In this document: piece by piece, positions 27,113 through 35,078 of the stretch
How positions within the stretch are numbered: the first letter of the stretch is position 1
Layout of the letters: each line of letters starts with the position of its first letter
Source of the DNA: Pedobacter sp.
GTDB taxonomy: Bacteria; Bacteroidota; Bacteroidia; Sphingobacteriales; Sphingobacteriaceae
Reading direction: 5' to 3'
Assembly (NCBI GenBank): GCA_014378705.1
Contig: JACMND010000028.1
Location: forward strand, 1 to 59,775
DNA: 59,775 bases
Translations under genes and position numbers: made by a program
Notes under the pieces: model-generated
Database searches by the model: none
What the model saw: the letters and a program-made list of their open reading frames with translations, nothing else
What the model was told of the DNA's origin: nothing

Positions 27113-27544
27113 TTAGGTTCCAGAAATATAATGTTGAAGGTTATCAATAATAAATTGTTGCTCTTCCATAATGGATTTTACCAGATCACCTATAGAGATA
27201 ACCCCAATCAGTTTTCCGTTTTCAATAACAGGCAAATGCCGTATAAACCTATCGGTCATTAAGCGCATGCAATCTTCTATACTAAAATCAGGGTTAATGG
27301 TAACGGGATCAGGCGTCATAATTTCATGAACACGGGTTTCCTTAGATGCTTTACCTCTTAATATTACTTTCCTTGCATAATCCCGTTCCGTAAATATTCC
27401 TACAAATATTTCTGAATTCATAACCAGTATGGCCCCAACATTTTCATCAACCATCAATTTTAAGGCATCATATACCGTGTTTTCTGGATTTATTGAAATT
27501 ATGGATTTGCTTTTTTGGTTAAGGATAGCCCTGATGTTATTCAT
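27113..27544 (-). CDS. CBS-domain pair protein
   Basis: From the ATG at 27544 the protein has 143 residues, with two CBS domains and nothing else: IISINPENTVYDALKLMVDENVGAILVMN and MTPDPVTINPDFSIEDCMRLMTDRFIRHLPVIENGKLIGVISIGDLV. An upstream in-frame start at 27580 is possible, but AAAGGAG (complement of 27552-27558) is a real Shine-Dalgarno sequence correctly spaced for 27544, and such a sequence is rare in this window. CBS pairs bind adenosyl nucleotides and sense energy state. The partner is unknown. Convergent with the helicase gene (7-bp gap). Confidence 0.9.
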   Translation of the reverse strand: MNNIRAILNQKSKSIISINPENTVYDALKLMVDENVGAILVMNSEIFVGIFTERDYARKVILRGKASKETRVHEIMTPDPVTINPDFSIEDCMRLMTDRFIRHLPVIENGKLIGVISIGDLVKSIMEEQQFIIDNLQHYISGT

Positions 27545-27580
27545 AATTAATTCTCCTTTCTGTGTATAATCAATGAACAT

Positions 27581-27937
27581 CCCATATCGGTAAAGGTTAT
27601 TTTTAAAAGTTATTTTGAAGCTGTTTATAAATATTTTCAGCGGTATCTTTAAATTTTCCTGAGTAAAAGCAGCATTTTAATTCCCTTTGTTAATCAGTGT
27701 TCTTTCCCCAACTCAGGCAGACGTTAACATTCAACTTACAACAGCAAATGGCAGGTGCACAAATTCATGTGCCCTTTTCTTAGATCAATTGGCTCTCATT
27801 AAATTATACAGCATACTGTGAATCTAGTAGAGATTTTAGGTGCTTTAATGCTTTCGCTGATCTTTACAACACTCCTCGAAGACTGAACATAACCATGGCA
27901 AGTTATTTGTTATTTGCAGTTTCAAAACCCTTTAATT
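27581..27937. other. Gene-free region between CBS and small membrane protein genes
   Basis: This ~360-bp divergent gap has no ORF of note, no clear repeat and no RNA I recognise. It must hold the two divergent promoters. Confidence 0.4.
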
Positions 27938-28126
27938 ATGAACCTAAAACGTACTTTCGGACTGATTTTGACTATTATGGGAATTATCGGTTTAATCTAT
28001 GCAGCTTATGGATTTGTTCAGGGTGCTGAAGGCGCTAAAGAGCTAATTGTTTTTGCGGTATTGGGAGTAATATTTTTCTTTACAGGCATTAGCCTTGTTA
28101 AAAATACAACCGATCAGGCAAAGTAA
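27938..28126 (+). CDS. Small two-helix membrane protein
   Basis: This 62-residue protein starts at the ATG at 27938 (a TTG further upstream is less likely). Two hydrophobic helices are visible, FGLILTIMGIIGLIYAAYGF and ELIVFAVLGVIFFFTGISLV, joined by a short QGAEGAK loop. Similar short proteins are common in Bacteroidetes without known function. A strong terminator follows at once. Confidence 0.75.
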   Translation: MNLKRTFGLILTIMGIIGLIYAAYGFVQGAEGAKELIVFAVLGVIFFFTGISLVKNTTDQAK

Positions 28127-28132
28127 TTAAAT

Positions 28133-28164
28133 AAAAAAAGGAAGCTTTTGGGCTTCCTTTTTTT
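28133..28164. terminator. Bidirectional terminator between small membrane protein and NlpC/P60 gene
   Basis: AAAAAAAGGAAGC (28133-28145) pairs with GCTTCCTTTTTTT (28152-28164). It has a U-tract in both directions and sits between convergent genes. Confidence 0.9.
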
Positions 28165-28181
28165 ATTTAATTACTAATTTA

Positions 28182-28736
28182 CTAATTCATACTTTCTCTG
28201 ATGGAGGCTAAAAGTCGACCGCCTTTGTAATAATACTTACGCCAATAAGCCTCATCAAGATCACTAATCATCACACCTTTACTCGTTGAGGCATGAGCGA
28301 ATTTGTTGTTTCCCATGTAAACACCCATGTGGGTTATAGAGCGGCTGCCAATTTTAAAAAATACAAGATCACCTTCTTTCAACTCTTCTTTAGAAACCGG
28401 GTTTACCATACTGAATATGTTGCGGGAATTATTTCCGATCACGGTGTTAAATACCTTATTGTATAATTGAAAGGCGAATCCTGAACAATCGATCCCTTTT
28501 TTGTTACCCCCGCCTAAGCGATAAGGGGTTCCAATCCAATCATAAACAAATTGATAAAGTTTCAAATTTGAAGTTGCAGAGAGAGCAACACCCATGATCT
28601 GAGTAAAATATTCGGTAGCTAAATTGTCCGGATCATCTGTTTTACTGGTAGTAATACTTGTATTATTGGTTGTTTGCGCTTCAGTTGACACAAAAGAAAT
28701 GATAAGTAGCAACGCTACAATTATTTTTTTCCTCAT
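28182..28736 (-). CDS. NlpC/P60 (C40) cell-wall hydrolase
   Basis: This 184-residue protein has a Sec signal peptide (KIIVALLLIISFVSTEAQ) and an NlpC/P60 domain (~60-180) with the catalytic Cys in KKGIDCSGFAFQLY (Cys84), His in ITHMGVYMG (His136) and the third polar residue near KFAHAST (His148). It should cut the gamma-D-Glu-diaminopimelate bond of peptidoglycan stems. No SH3 or LysM domain is present. It has its own candidate promoter. Confidence 0.93.
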   Translation of the reverse strand: MRKKIIVALLLIISFVSTEAQTTNNTSITTSKTDDPDNLATEYFTQIMGVALSATSNLKLYQFVYDWIGTPYRLGGGNKKGIDCSGFAFQLYNKVFNTVIGNNSRNIFSMVNPVSKEELKEGDLVFFKIGSRSITHMGVYMGNNKFAHASTSKGVMISDLDEAYWRKYYYKGGRLLASIRESMN

Positions 28737-28808
28737 TCTTTACTGGATTTAATAGTTTAAACGACAAGACTATTAACGCCTTATACTGTGAATTATTTTA
28801 GAATGTTT

Positions 28809-28839
28809 CAAAACTATAATAATTATCATTTGTATGCAA
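28809..28839 (-). promoter_or_regulatory. Bacteroidetes-type promoter of the NlpC/P60 gene
   Basis: On the minus strand TTG (28837-28839) and TAGTTTTG (28809-28816) are separated by 20 nt, a good fit to the Bacteroidetes -33/-7 pattern. It lies 72 nt upstream of the start codon. Confidence 0.55.
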
Positions 28840-28899
28840 GATTTAATTGCCTTTTAACATTTCTTAACATTTTTGATAATTACCCAGCTCAAAGGTCTT

Positions 28900-31716
28900 T
28901 TACTTGCTGAGGTACATTGATTTTTCTTTGTAAAGATGCCGAAAATACGGATCCTCCAGGTCTTTTATAAACCGTATTGCTTCACCGGTTGATTTCATTT
29001 CCGGACCCAATTGTTTTTCTACCTCAGGAAATTTATCAAAAGAGAATACAGGTTCCTTTATGGCATATCCTTCCAGTTTGCGAACTATATTAAAATCTTT
29101 AAGCATTTTATCTCCCAGCATAATTTTAGTGGCAATATTAATGTAAGGAACATCATATGCTTTGGCAATAAAAGGAACTGTTCTTGAAGCCCTCGGATTC
29201 GCTTCAATAACATACACCTTCCCTTCTTTTATTGCAAATTGAATATTTAAAAGTCCACGAACATCCAGTGCTTTCGCGATTCGAATACTGTATTCTTCCA
29301 TATCAGCAAGTACATTTTCAGGAAGGTTAAACGGTGGTAGAACCGCATAAGAATCCCCGGAGTGAATTCCGGCTGGTTCAATATGTTCCATTAACCCAAT
29401 TATGTGTACATCAACACCATCACTTATCGAATCAGATTCTGCCTCTTCGGCACGGTCCAGAAAATGATCTATCAGAACCCGATTGCCGGGCATCGCCCTA
29501 AGTAATTTAACAACCGCTTTTTCAAGATCCTCGTCATTAATTACAATACTCATTCCCTGCCCACCCAAAACATAACTTGGCCGTACTAAAACCGGATATC
29601 CTACCTGATGAGCCACTTCCAAAGCTTCTTCGGCACTTTCGGCCACGCCGTATTTGGGATAAGGAATCCCTATTTCTTTTAAAAGATCAGAAAAGCGGCC
29701 ACGATCTTCAGCAATATCCATATTGTCATAAGAAGTACCGATAATCCGGATACCCAAATGATGGAGCTTCTCAGCCATTTTTAAGGCCGTTTGACCGCCA
29801 AGCTGTACAATCACACCATCAGGTTTTTCAAGTTCAATTATTTCACGAACGTGTTCCCAAAAAACCGGTTCAAAATATAGCTTATCGGCCATATTAAAAT
29901 CCGTAGAAACCGTTTCCGGGTTACAATTGATCATAATGGATTCGTATCCAGCTTCCTTTGCGGCCATCAATCCATGAACGCAGGAGTAATCAAATTCAAT
30001 TCCCTGACCTATCCGGTTTGGCCCTGATCCCAACACAATGATCTTTTTCTGACTGCTTGCTACAGATTCATTCTCATCTTCAAAAGTGGAGTAGTAATAA
30101 GGGGTTTTGGCCTGGAACTCTGCTGCGCATGTATCAACCATCTTATAAGCCCGGTTAATGCCCAGTGCTTTGCGCCGGTCATAAACTTCATCTTCTGTTA
30201 CGTTGGTTAAAAGCCAGGCAATTTGCGCATCGGCGTAGCCTTTTTGTTTGAGTGTTAGGAAAAAATCTTTTGGGATATTGGTTAACGAATAACGTTTTAA
30301 TTCAGTTTCAAGCTGAACCAGTTCTTGTATCTGCACTAAAAACCATTTGTCAATATGGGTTACTTTCCGGATAGATTCCAGAGGAACACCCAGGCTCATG
30401 GCATCCTTTATATGAAATAAACGATCCCAGCTTGGATGCTCCAGGCTGTGCATGATCTCTTCCAGGTTCCGGCTTTGCCTTCCATCTGCACCCAAACCTA
30501 AACGGTTGGTTTCTAAACTCTGACAGGCTTTTTGCAACGCTTCTATAAACGTGCGACCAATAGCCATTACTTCCCCCACGGATTTCATTTGCAGGCCAAG
30601 CTCTGTGTTTGCTCCTTTAAATTTATCAAAGTTCCAACGCGGAATTTTAACGATCACATAATCCAGCGAAGGCTCAAAATAAGCTGAAGTAGTTTTAGTG
30701 ATCTGGTTTTGTAATTCATCTAAATTATATCCGATAGCTAATTTAGCCGCTATTTTGGCTATGGGATAACCGGTAGCTTTTGAAGCGAGGGCGGATGAAC
30801 GTGAAACCCTTGGATTAACTTCAATAGCGATAATGTTCTCCGTTGCGGGATCAACAGAAAACTGTACGTTACAGCCACCTGCGAAATTGCCAATGGAACG
30901 CATCATTTTAATGGCCTGGTTCCGCATATCCTGGTAACAGCGATCGCTTAAAGTCATGGCCGGGGCAACCGTAATTGAGTCGCCGGTGTGGATTCCCATC
31001 GGATCAAAATTCTCAATAGAACAGATAATAATCACATTGTCTTTGCTATCGCGAAGCAATTCAAGCTCAAATTCTTTCCAACCGATAACCGCTTTCTCTA
31101 CCAGAACTTCATGAGTTGGCGAAGCTTGTAAGCCACGGCTTAACGCATGGTCAAAATCTTCTTTTTTATGAACGATACTCCCACCAGAACCCCCCAGCGT
31201 ATAGGAAGGGCGTATAACCAATGGGAAACCAATTTCCTGAGCAGCTTCTTTTCCTTCTAAAAATGAATTTGCTATTTTAGATTTAGCCACACCCACACCA
31301 ATATCAACCATTAGCTGGCGAAATTCTTCCCGGTTCTCCGTTTTCTCAATGGCGGCTATATCTACCCCAACAATACGAACACCGTATTTACTCCAGATGC
31401 CTCGTTCTTCTGCTTCTTTACAGAGGTTTAAAGCTGTTTGTCCGCCCATAGTTGGCAGCACCGCATCAATCGCCTGTTCAGAAAGGATTATTTCCAAACT
31501 CTCACAGGTTAAAGGCAAAAGGTAAACTTGGTCTCCGATAACCTTATCCGTCATGATGGTTGCCGGATTAGAATTGACAATGGTTACACGAATACCTTCA
31601 TCCTTTAATGAAAGTGCCGCTTGTGAACCTGCATAATCAAATTCGCAAGCCTGGCCAATAATGATGGGGCCTGAACCGATAATTAGCACGGAACGGATAG
31701 AAGTGTCTCTGGGCAT
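28900..31716 (-). CDS. carB: Carbamoyl-phosphate synthase large subunit without allosteric domain
   Basis: This 938-residue protein has both ATP-grasp halves: the carboxyphosphate half (~1-400, GSGPIIIGQACEFDYAGSQA and EVNPRVSRSSALASKATG), the oligomerisation region (~400-550), and the carbamoyl-phosphate half (~555-930, GSGPNRIGQGIEFDYSCVHG and VIEANPRASRTVPFIAKA). It makes carbamoyl phosphate for pyrimidine and arginine synthesis together with CarA, which is not in this window. E. coli CarB has ~1073 residues; the C-terminal MGS-like domain that binds UMP and ornithine is absent, the protein ending soon after the MKSTGEA motif. Short CarB forms are known, as I recall, in Sphingobacteriaceae. 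Confidence 0.96.
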   Translation of the reverse strand: MPRDTSIRSVLIIGSGPIIIGQACEFDYAGSQAALSLKDEGIRVTIVNSNPATIMTDKVIGDQVYLLPLTCESLEIILSEQAIDAVLPTMGGQTALNLCKEAEERGIWSKYGVRIVGVDIAAIEKTENREEFRQLMVDIGVGVAKSKIANSFLEGKEAAQEIGFPLVIRPSYTLGGSGGSIVHKKEDFDHALSRGLQASPTHEVLVEKAVIGWKEFELELLRDSKDNVIIICSIENFDPMGIHTGDSITVAPAMTLSDRCYQDMRNQAIKMMRSIGNFAGGCNVQFSVDPATENIIAIEVNPRVSRSSALASKATGYPIAKIAAKLAIGYNLDELQNQITKTTSAYFEPSLDYVIVKIPRWNFDKFKGANTELGLQMKSVGEVMAIGRTFIEALQKACQSLETNRLGLGADGRQSRNLEEIMHSLEHPSWDRLFHIKDAMSLGVPLESIRKVTHIDKWFLVQIQELVQLETELKRYSLTNIPKDFFLTLKQKGYADAQIAWLLTNVTEDEVYDRRKALGINRAYKMVDTCAAEFQAKTPYYYSTFEDENESVASSQKKIIVLGSGPNRIGQGIEFDYSCVHGLMAAKEAGYESIMINCNPETVSTDFNMADKLYFEPVFWEHVREIIELEKPDGVIVQLGGQTALKMAEKLHHLGIRIIGTSYDNMDIAEDRGRFSDLLKEIGIPYPKYGVAESAEEALEVAHQVGYPVLVRPSYVLGGQGMSIVINDEDLEKAVVKLLRAMPGNRVLIDHFLDRAEEAESDSISDGVDVHIIGLMEHIEPAGIHSGDSYAVLPPFNLPENVLADMEEYSIRIAKALDVRGLLNIQFAIKEGKVYVIEANPRASRTVPFIAKAYDVPYINIATKIMLGDKMLKDFNIVRKLEGYAIKEPVFSFDKFPEVEKQLGPEMKSTGEAIRFIKDLEDPYFRHLYKEKSMYLSK

Positions 31717-31738
31717 GGGAAGTTAGATTGAAAAGTAA

Positions 31739-31756
31739 AAGTCAAATTTTTGACTT
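31739..31756. promoter_or_regulatory. Palindrome upstream of carB
   Basis: AAGTCAAA (31739-31746) and TTTGACTT (31749-31756) form an 18-bp perfect palindrome 22 nt before the carB ATG. It could be an operator or a leader hairpin. Confidence 0.35.
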
Positions 31757-31783
31757 GCCACGAGATGTAATTGCTCTTGAAAC

Positions 31784-31818
31784 AAAAATCCCGACGGGTC
31801 TGTCGGGGTTCAAAGATA
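31784..31818 (-). terminator. Terminator-like hairpin next to a -7 box upstream of carB
   Basis: On the minus strand the hairpin CCCGAC/GTCGGG (arms 31790-31795 and 31802-31807) is followed by ATTTTTGTTT, an intrinsic-terminator pattern. Directly upstream lies TATCTTTG (31811-31818), a good -7 box. It may end the tonB-like remnant transcript, or act as a leader attenuator for carB. Confidence 0.55.
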
Positions 31819-31921
31819 GATAAATAATCAACTTCTAAATGGGAAAGCGTTACAATTTACAGCCTGTATTTACGCGTTATCAATTAGGCCTTCGTGTTCC
31901 CGATGGAACTTGTCTGATTTC

Positions 31922-32197
31922 TTACCGGATCATTGTTGAAGGACCGATGTTTAAACTTAATGGCATTACGGTTTCGGCATCCGCTGGTTTTCCTCGTAAT
32001 TTTTCAGGATACCATTTTCCAGACATATTAACCACACGCTTTACTTCTTTGTCAACTGAAAAGTGTAATGACGGAATTGTTTTGATATTAGTAATTCTAC
32101 CATCTGTTTTAACGGTAAATTGAATAATCATTTTTCCTCTAATTCCCCGGTCTCTGACTTCCATTGGAGACGCTGAAAATTTTTGAACAGCATTTAA
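31922..32197 (-). pseudogene. Remnant of a TonB C-terminal domain protein
   Basis: The minus-strand frame is open from just after a stop at 32198 to the stop at 31922. It encodes FSASPMEVRDRGIRGKMIIQ followed by FTVKTDGRITNIKTIPSL, VDKEVKRVVNMSGKWYPEKL and RGKPADAETVMPLSL. This is the typical TonB C-terminal domain pattern (GxVxVxFTVxxDGxI, then MPxWxPG, then GKP). There is no membrane anchor, signal or proline-rich linker, and an in-frame stop lies directly upstream. I call it a truncated remnant; a short expressed form from the ATG at 32164 cannot be excluded. Confidence 0.55.
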
Positions 32198-32277
32198 TTA
32201 ACCTTCGCTTAGAACAATTATTCCATTCATAACCATGGAACGGGTTTTGTATAACGGTTTTAATTAAATCCCATTTT

Positions 32278-32805
32278 ATGAAAAAGACAATTATTGGCTT
32301 TATTGCCTTATCAAGTTTAATTTACGGTTGTGCAACTGTACAATCCATCGTGAGATCTACATTTCCCTATACCTCAACCTTAATAATTCCGGCTTCATCT
32401 AAAACCGGAACAGTATTAACGGCTACAAGCCCGGCAAGCAGTTTTGATCAGATTTTTACCGGCCAGGGTACAAATACCAATTCTGTTAAAGAAGTTAGGA
32501 TTGCCTCGGCTAAAATTATGGCAAGCAATCCAACCAATCAAAATCTGGGTGCTTTTAAATCTATTAAAGTATTTATTTCAAGAGGCGACGGTTCTTCAGA
32601 AGCAATGGTAGCACAGCGTACGGATATATCTGCTTCTGTTGGAGGCAACCTGGTGCTGGATATAGACAATTCCAAATTTTTGGACGAATACATTAAAGGA
32701 AGCACAGTTCGTGTGCGGATGGAATATGTTTTACGGGATGCTTTAACAACGGATGTAAGTGTAAAAGCAAGTTTGGGCTTAAGCACTTCGCCGGCTACCA
32801 AGTAG
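32278..32805 (+). CDS. Hypothetical lipoprotein
   Basis: This 175-residue protein has a lipobox signal (IIGFIALSSLIYGCATVQ, Cys ~18). The rest is beta-rich and serine/threonine-rich (KSIKVFISRGDGSSEAMVA and STVRVRMEYVLRDALTTDVSV), suggesting a small beta-sandwich, but I do not recognise the family. It has its own terminator and appears monocistronic. Confidence 0.75.
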   Translation: MKKTIIGFIALSSLIYGCATVQSIVRSTFPYTSTLIIPASSKTGTVLTATSPASSFDQIFTGQGTNTNSVKEVRIASAKIMASNPTNQNLGAFKSIKVFISRGDGSSEAMVAQRTDISASVGGNLVLDIDNSKFLDEYIKGSTVRVRMEYVLRDALTTDVSVKASLGLSTSPATK

Positions 32806-32826
32806 AACTTATATAGAAATTTAGAT

Positions 32827-32859
32827 AATCCTCCGGCTTGGCAGCGGGAGGATTTTTTT
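32827..32859 (+). terminator. Rho-independent terminator after the lipoprotein gene
   Basis: AATCCTCC (32827-32834) pairs with GGAGGATT (32847-32854), followed by a T run. Confidence 0.85.
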
Positions 32860-32906
32860 ATGAACTGATAATTTTTAAAATATTTGCCCGAAAATCTTAT
32901 CCTTGC

Positions 32907-33539
32907 ATGCAAATGCTCCTTCAAATTTCTTTTTGGGAATTACTTTCTAAACAGTTAGCCAATACAACCTGGCTTGAATGGCTTGGTACCATTAGTGGTT
33001 TTGCCTGCGTTTACCTGGCCGCAAAACAAAACATCTGGAACTGGCCGATTGCTATAATCAGTGTTTTAGCGTACTCTTTTTTATTTTATGATTACAAGTT
33101 GTATGGCGATGCTTTTTTGCAGGTATATTTTCTGGTCACTTCAATATATGGCTGGTACTTCTGGAGCAGGAAAAACGAAGTTAGAATGAACACTATCAAC
33201 AATTTGAACAAATCAGGGATGGCCATAACTGGCATGACAACAATGTTATTAACCCTGTTACTAGGCTATTTCCTTGATGAATTTACAGATTCCAATGTGC
33301 CATATGTAGACGGATTTTGTACGGCATTAAGTTTCATCGGACAATTTTTAATGAGCCGTAAAGTGTTACAAAACTGGATTTTATGGATCATCGCTGACAT
33401 CTGTTATGTTCCGCTTTACCTTTATAAAGAACTAACTCTTACTGCTATATTATATTTCGTTTTTTTAATCATTGCGGTTATGGGATACCTTGAATGGAGA
33501 AAATCATACCTCACAAGTTTAAAAAACACCTTACAATAA
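32907..33539 (+). CDS. pnuC: PnuC-family nicotinamide riboside transporter
   Basis: The protein has about 210 residues from the ATG at 32907; 32913 is an alternative. Seven hydrophobic segments are visible. The PnuC signature is WLGTISGFACVYLAAKQNIWNWPIAIISV, followed by FLVTSIYGWYFW and NWILWIIADICYVPLYLYK. PnuC proteins move vitamin nucleosides by facilitated diffusion and rely on a cytosolic kinase to trap them. The gene three bp downstream is a NadR-type ribosylnicotinamide kinase, so the substrate is very likely nicotinamide riboside rather than thiamine. No TPP riboswitch is visible upstream, which agrees. Confidence 0.92.
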   Translation: MQMLLQISFWELLSKQLANTTWLEWLGTISGFACVYLAAKQNIWNWPIAIISVLAYSFLFYDYKLYGDAFLQVYFLVTSIYGWYFWSRKNEVRMNTINNLNKSGMAITGMTTMLLTLLLGYFLDEFTDSNVPYVDGFCTALSFIGQFLMSRKVLQNWILWIIADICYVPLYLYKELTLTAILYFVFLIIAVMGYLEWRKSYLTSLKNTLQ

Positions 33540-33542
33540 CCA

Positions 33543-34064
33543 ATGAGCATCAAAAAAATAGCAGTTGTAGGGCCTGAATCCACTGGTAAATCAACCATTT
33601 GCCAGCAGTTGGCTGAGCACTATAATACGGTTTGGGTGCCGGAATATGCCCGGGAATATTGTTTTAATTTAACGGCTCCGTGTACCTGGGAAGATGAAAT
33701 AAATATGTTTAACGGACAATTGGCAGTTGAAAAGTTACTCTTACCTGATGCGAATAAGATTTTAATTTGTGATACAACATTTATCACGGTTAAAATTTGG
33801 TGTGATTACATATTCGGCCGTTCACCGCAGGAAGTTTTGGAAATGTTGCCTCAGCATCCGTATGATTACTATTTGCTGATGGACATTGATTTGCCCTGGC
33901 AGGAAGATCCGTTAAGGGATTTTCCTGATTTGCGTGAGCACTTTATGGCTGTCTGGCACCGGGAATTGAAGGCGCTTAATACACATTATACCGTTATTTG
34001 CGGGAGCAATATACAAAGGCTGGAAAATGCGGTATTGGCGGTAGACGGATTTTTAAAACTTTAA
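33543..34064 (+). CDS. NadR-like ribosylnicotinamide kinase (AAA ATPase)
   Basis: This 173-residue protein has a P-loop GPESTGKST (10-18, Lys16) and the NadR C-terminal domain pattern: WVPEYAREYCFNL, a Walker-B-like ILICDTTFITVKIW and DYYLLMDIDLPWQEDPLRDFPDLRE. It phosphorylates nicotinamide riboside to NMN, trapping what PnuC imports. It lacks the N-terminal HTH and the NMN adenylyltransferase domain of enterobacterial NadR. It follows pnuC by three bp, so the two form an NAD salvage unit. Confidence 0.93.
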   Translation: MSIKKIAVVGPESTGKSTICQQLAEHYNTVWVPEYAREYCFNLTAPCTWEDEINMFNGQLAVEKLLLPDANKILICDTTFITVKIWCDYIFGRSPQEVLEMLPQHPYDYYLLMDIDLPWQEDPLRDFPDLREHFMAVWHRELKALNTHYTVICGSNIQRLENAVLAVDGFLKL

Positions 34065-34441
34065 AACTAGCATTTTAACCCAATAGCATTTCCAATTAAA
34101 TGCGCATCAACTTTCAAAAAATAAACAGAAATTTGTGCAATAAACCCGGTTGAAGTGTAAAGCCTCCCCGATCCTACATCTAGGAGCTTGAAGCGAAAAA
34201 CGGGACTGAAATAAGCAATTAACTACTGCACTTGCTTTTCTAAATATTTCCAATTTCTTTAAATGGCAAGCAAGAACAGACACTTGTTCGGTTTTAATCA
34301 GACAAAAATGTAAATCATCAATCGGTTTTGATAAAAAAACTCAACATCTTATTGTGATCGTAAAACATTGCTTTGTTTACATTTTAGCTCCAAGAAAGAA
34401 TCAGGCAAGAATTCTTAAATTTATTTGCAACGTTTTAGAAA
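34065..34441. other. Gene-free region upstream of the ECF sigma gene
   Basis: This 377-bp gap contains the second copy of the dispersed repeat (34148-34204) and an AT-rich stretch presumably carrying the promoter of the sigma-factor operon. I see no ORF longer than ~25 codons and no RNA gene. Confidence 0.4.
34148..34204 (-). repeat. Dispersed intergenic repeat, TTT-nn-CTTCAA family, copy 2
   Basis: Read on the minus strand, CGTTTTTCGCTTCAAGC and GGCTTTACACTTCAACC (34148-34164) flank a small hairpin TCCTA/TAGGA (34172-34176 and 34181-34185). The plan matches copy 1 at 3689-3770 in the opposite orientation. Confidence 0.55.
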
Positions 34442-35035
34442 GTGACACGTCTTTTATCCAGAAACGAAAATTTGAAAGCTGTTTATACAGATCAGCATTT
34501 TGACCTGGTGGTTGAATGCAAAAAAGGTAGCCGCAAAGCGCAATATAACTTATACCAGCTTTATTCTAAAGCCATGTTTAACGTTACGTTGCGAATTTTG
34601 AATAACCCGGACGAAGCGGCAGACGTGCTTCAGGAAGCATTTATTGATGCTTTTGGACGCATGGCAGATTTTAGGCAGGAAACCACTTTCGGTTTGTGGA
34701 TGAAACAGATTGTAATCAATAAATCTATCAGCCAGCTTCGAAAACGGAAAATGAACATAGTTTCAATTGATGAAATGGTTCTTGAAATACCGGATGATGA
34801 TGAATGTGCCGATATGGAGGAAATTGAATTGCAGGTGAAACATGTAAAATCAGCGATTTTAAAGTTGCCGGATGGGTACCGGGCCGTACTTTCTCTTTAC
34901 TTGTTAGAAGGCTACGATCATGAAGAGATTTCGCACATTCTAAATATCAGCGAAAATACCTCCCGCACACAATATATGCGAGCCAGAAGAAAGTTGTTAG
35001 AAATATTAAAACTCAGAGGTGTACATTATAATTAG
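34442..35035 (+). CDS. ECF-family RNA polymerase sigma factor
   Basis: This 197-residue protein has sigma-70 region 2 (DLVVECKKGSRKAQYNLYQLYSKAMFNVTLRI and LNNPDEAADVLQEAFIDAF) and region 4 (LPDGYRAVLSLYLLEGYDHEEISHILNISENTSRTQYMRARRKL). The start is GTG; an ATG alternative would delete region 2. It is followed by a membrane protein and an adhesin-like protein in the same orientation, the usual layout of a Bacteroidetes ECF module. The signal is unknown. Confidence 0.95.
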   Translation: MTRLLSRNENLKAVYTDQHFDLVVECKKGSRKAQYNLYQLYSKAMFNVTLRILNNPDEAADVLQEAFIDAFGRMADFRQETTFGLWMKQIVINKSISQLRKRKMNIVSIDEMVLEIPDDDECADMEEIELQVKHVKSAILKLPDGYRAVLSLYLLEGYDHEEISHILNISENTSRTQYMRARRKLLEILKLRGVHYN

Positions 35036-35078
35036 GAAGATTTAATTTTTAAATATCAGATTGTAAAGAGAGAGAGAA

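Noticed and set aside
27750-27780. Possible hairpin near GGTGCAC...GTGCCC
   Set aside because: Only four consecutive pairs form and no T run follows cleanly, so it is not a credible terminator or RNA.
31839-32123. Plus-strand ORF opposite the TonB remnant
   Set aside because: Its translation shows no domain, and the minus-strand frame has a recognisable TonB pattern.
32860-32906. TPP riboswitch upstream of pnuC
   Set aside because: The gap is too short and lacks the conserved core; the adjacent kinase indicates nicotinamide riboside instead.
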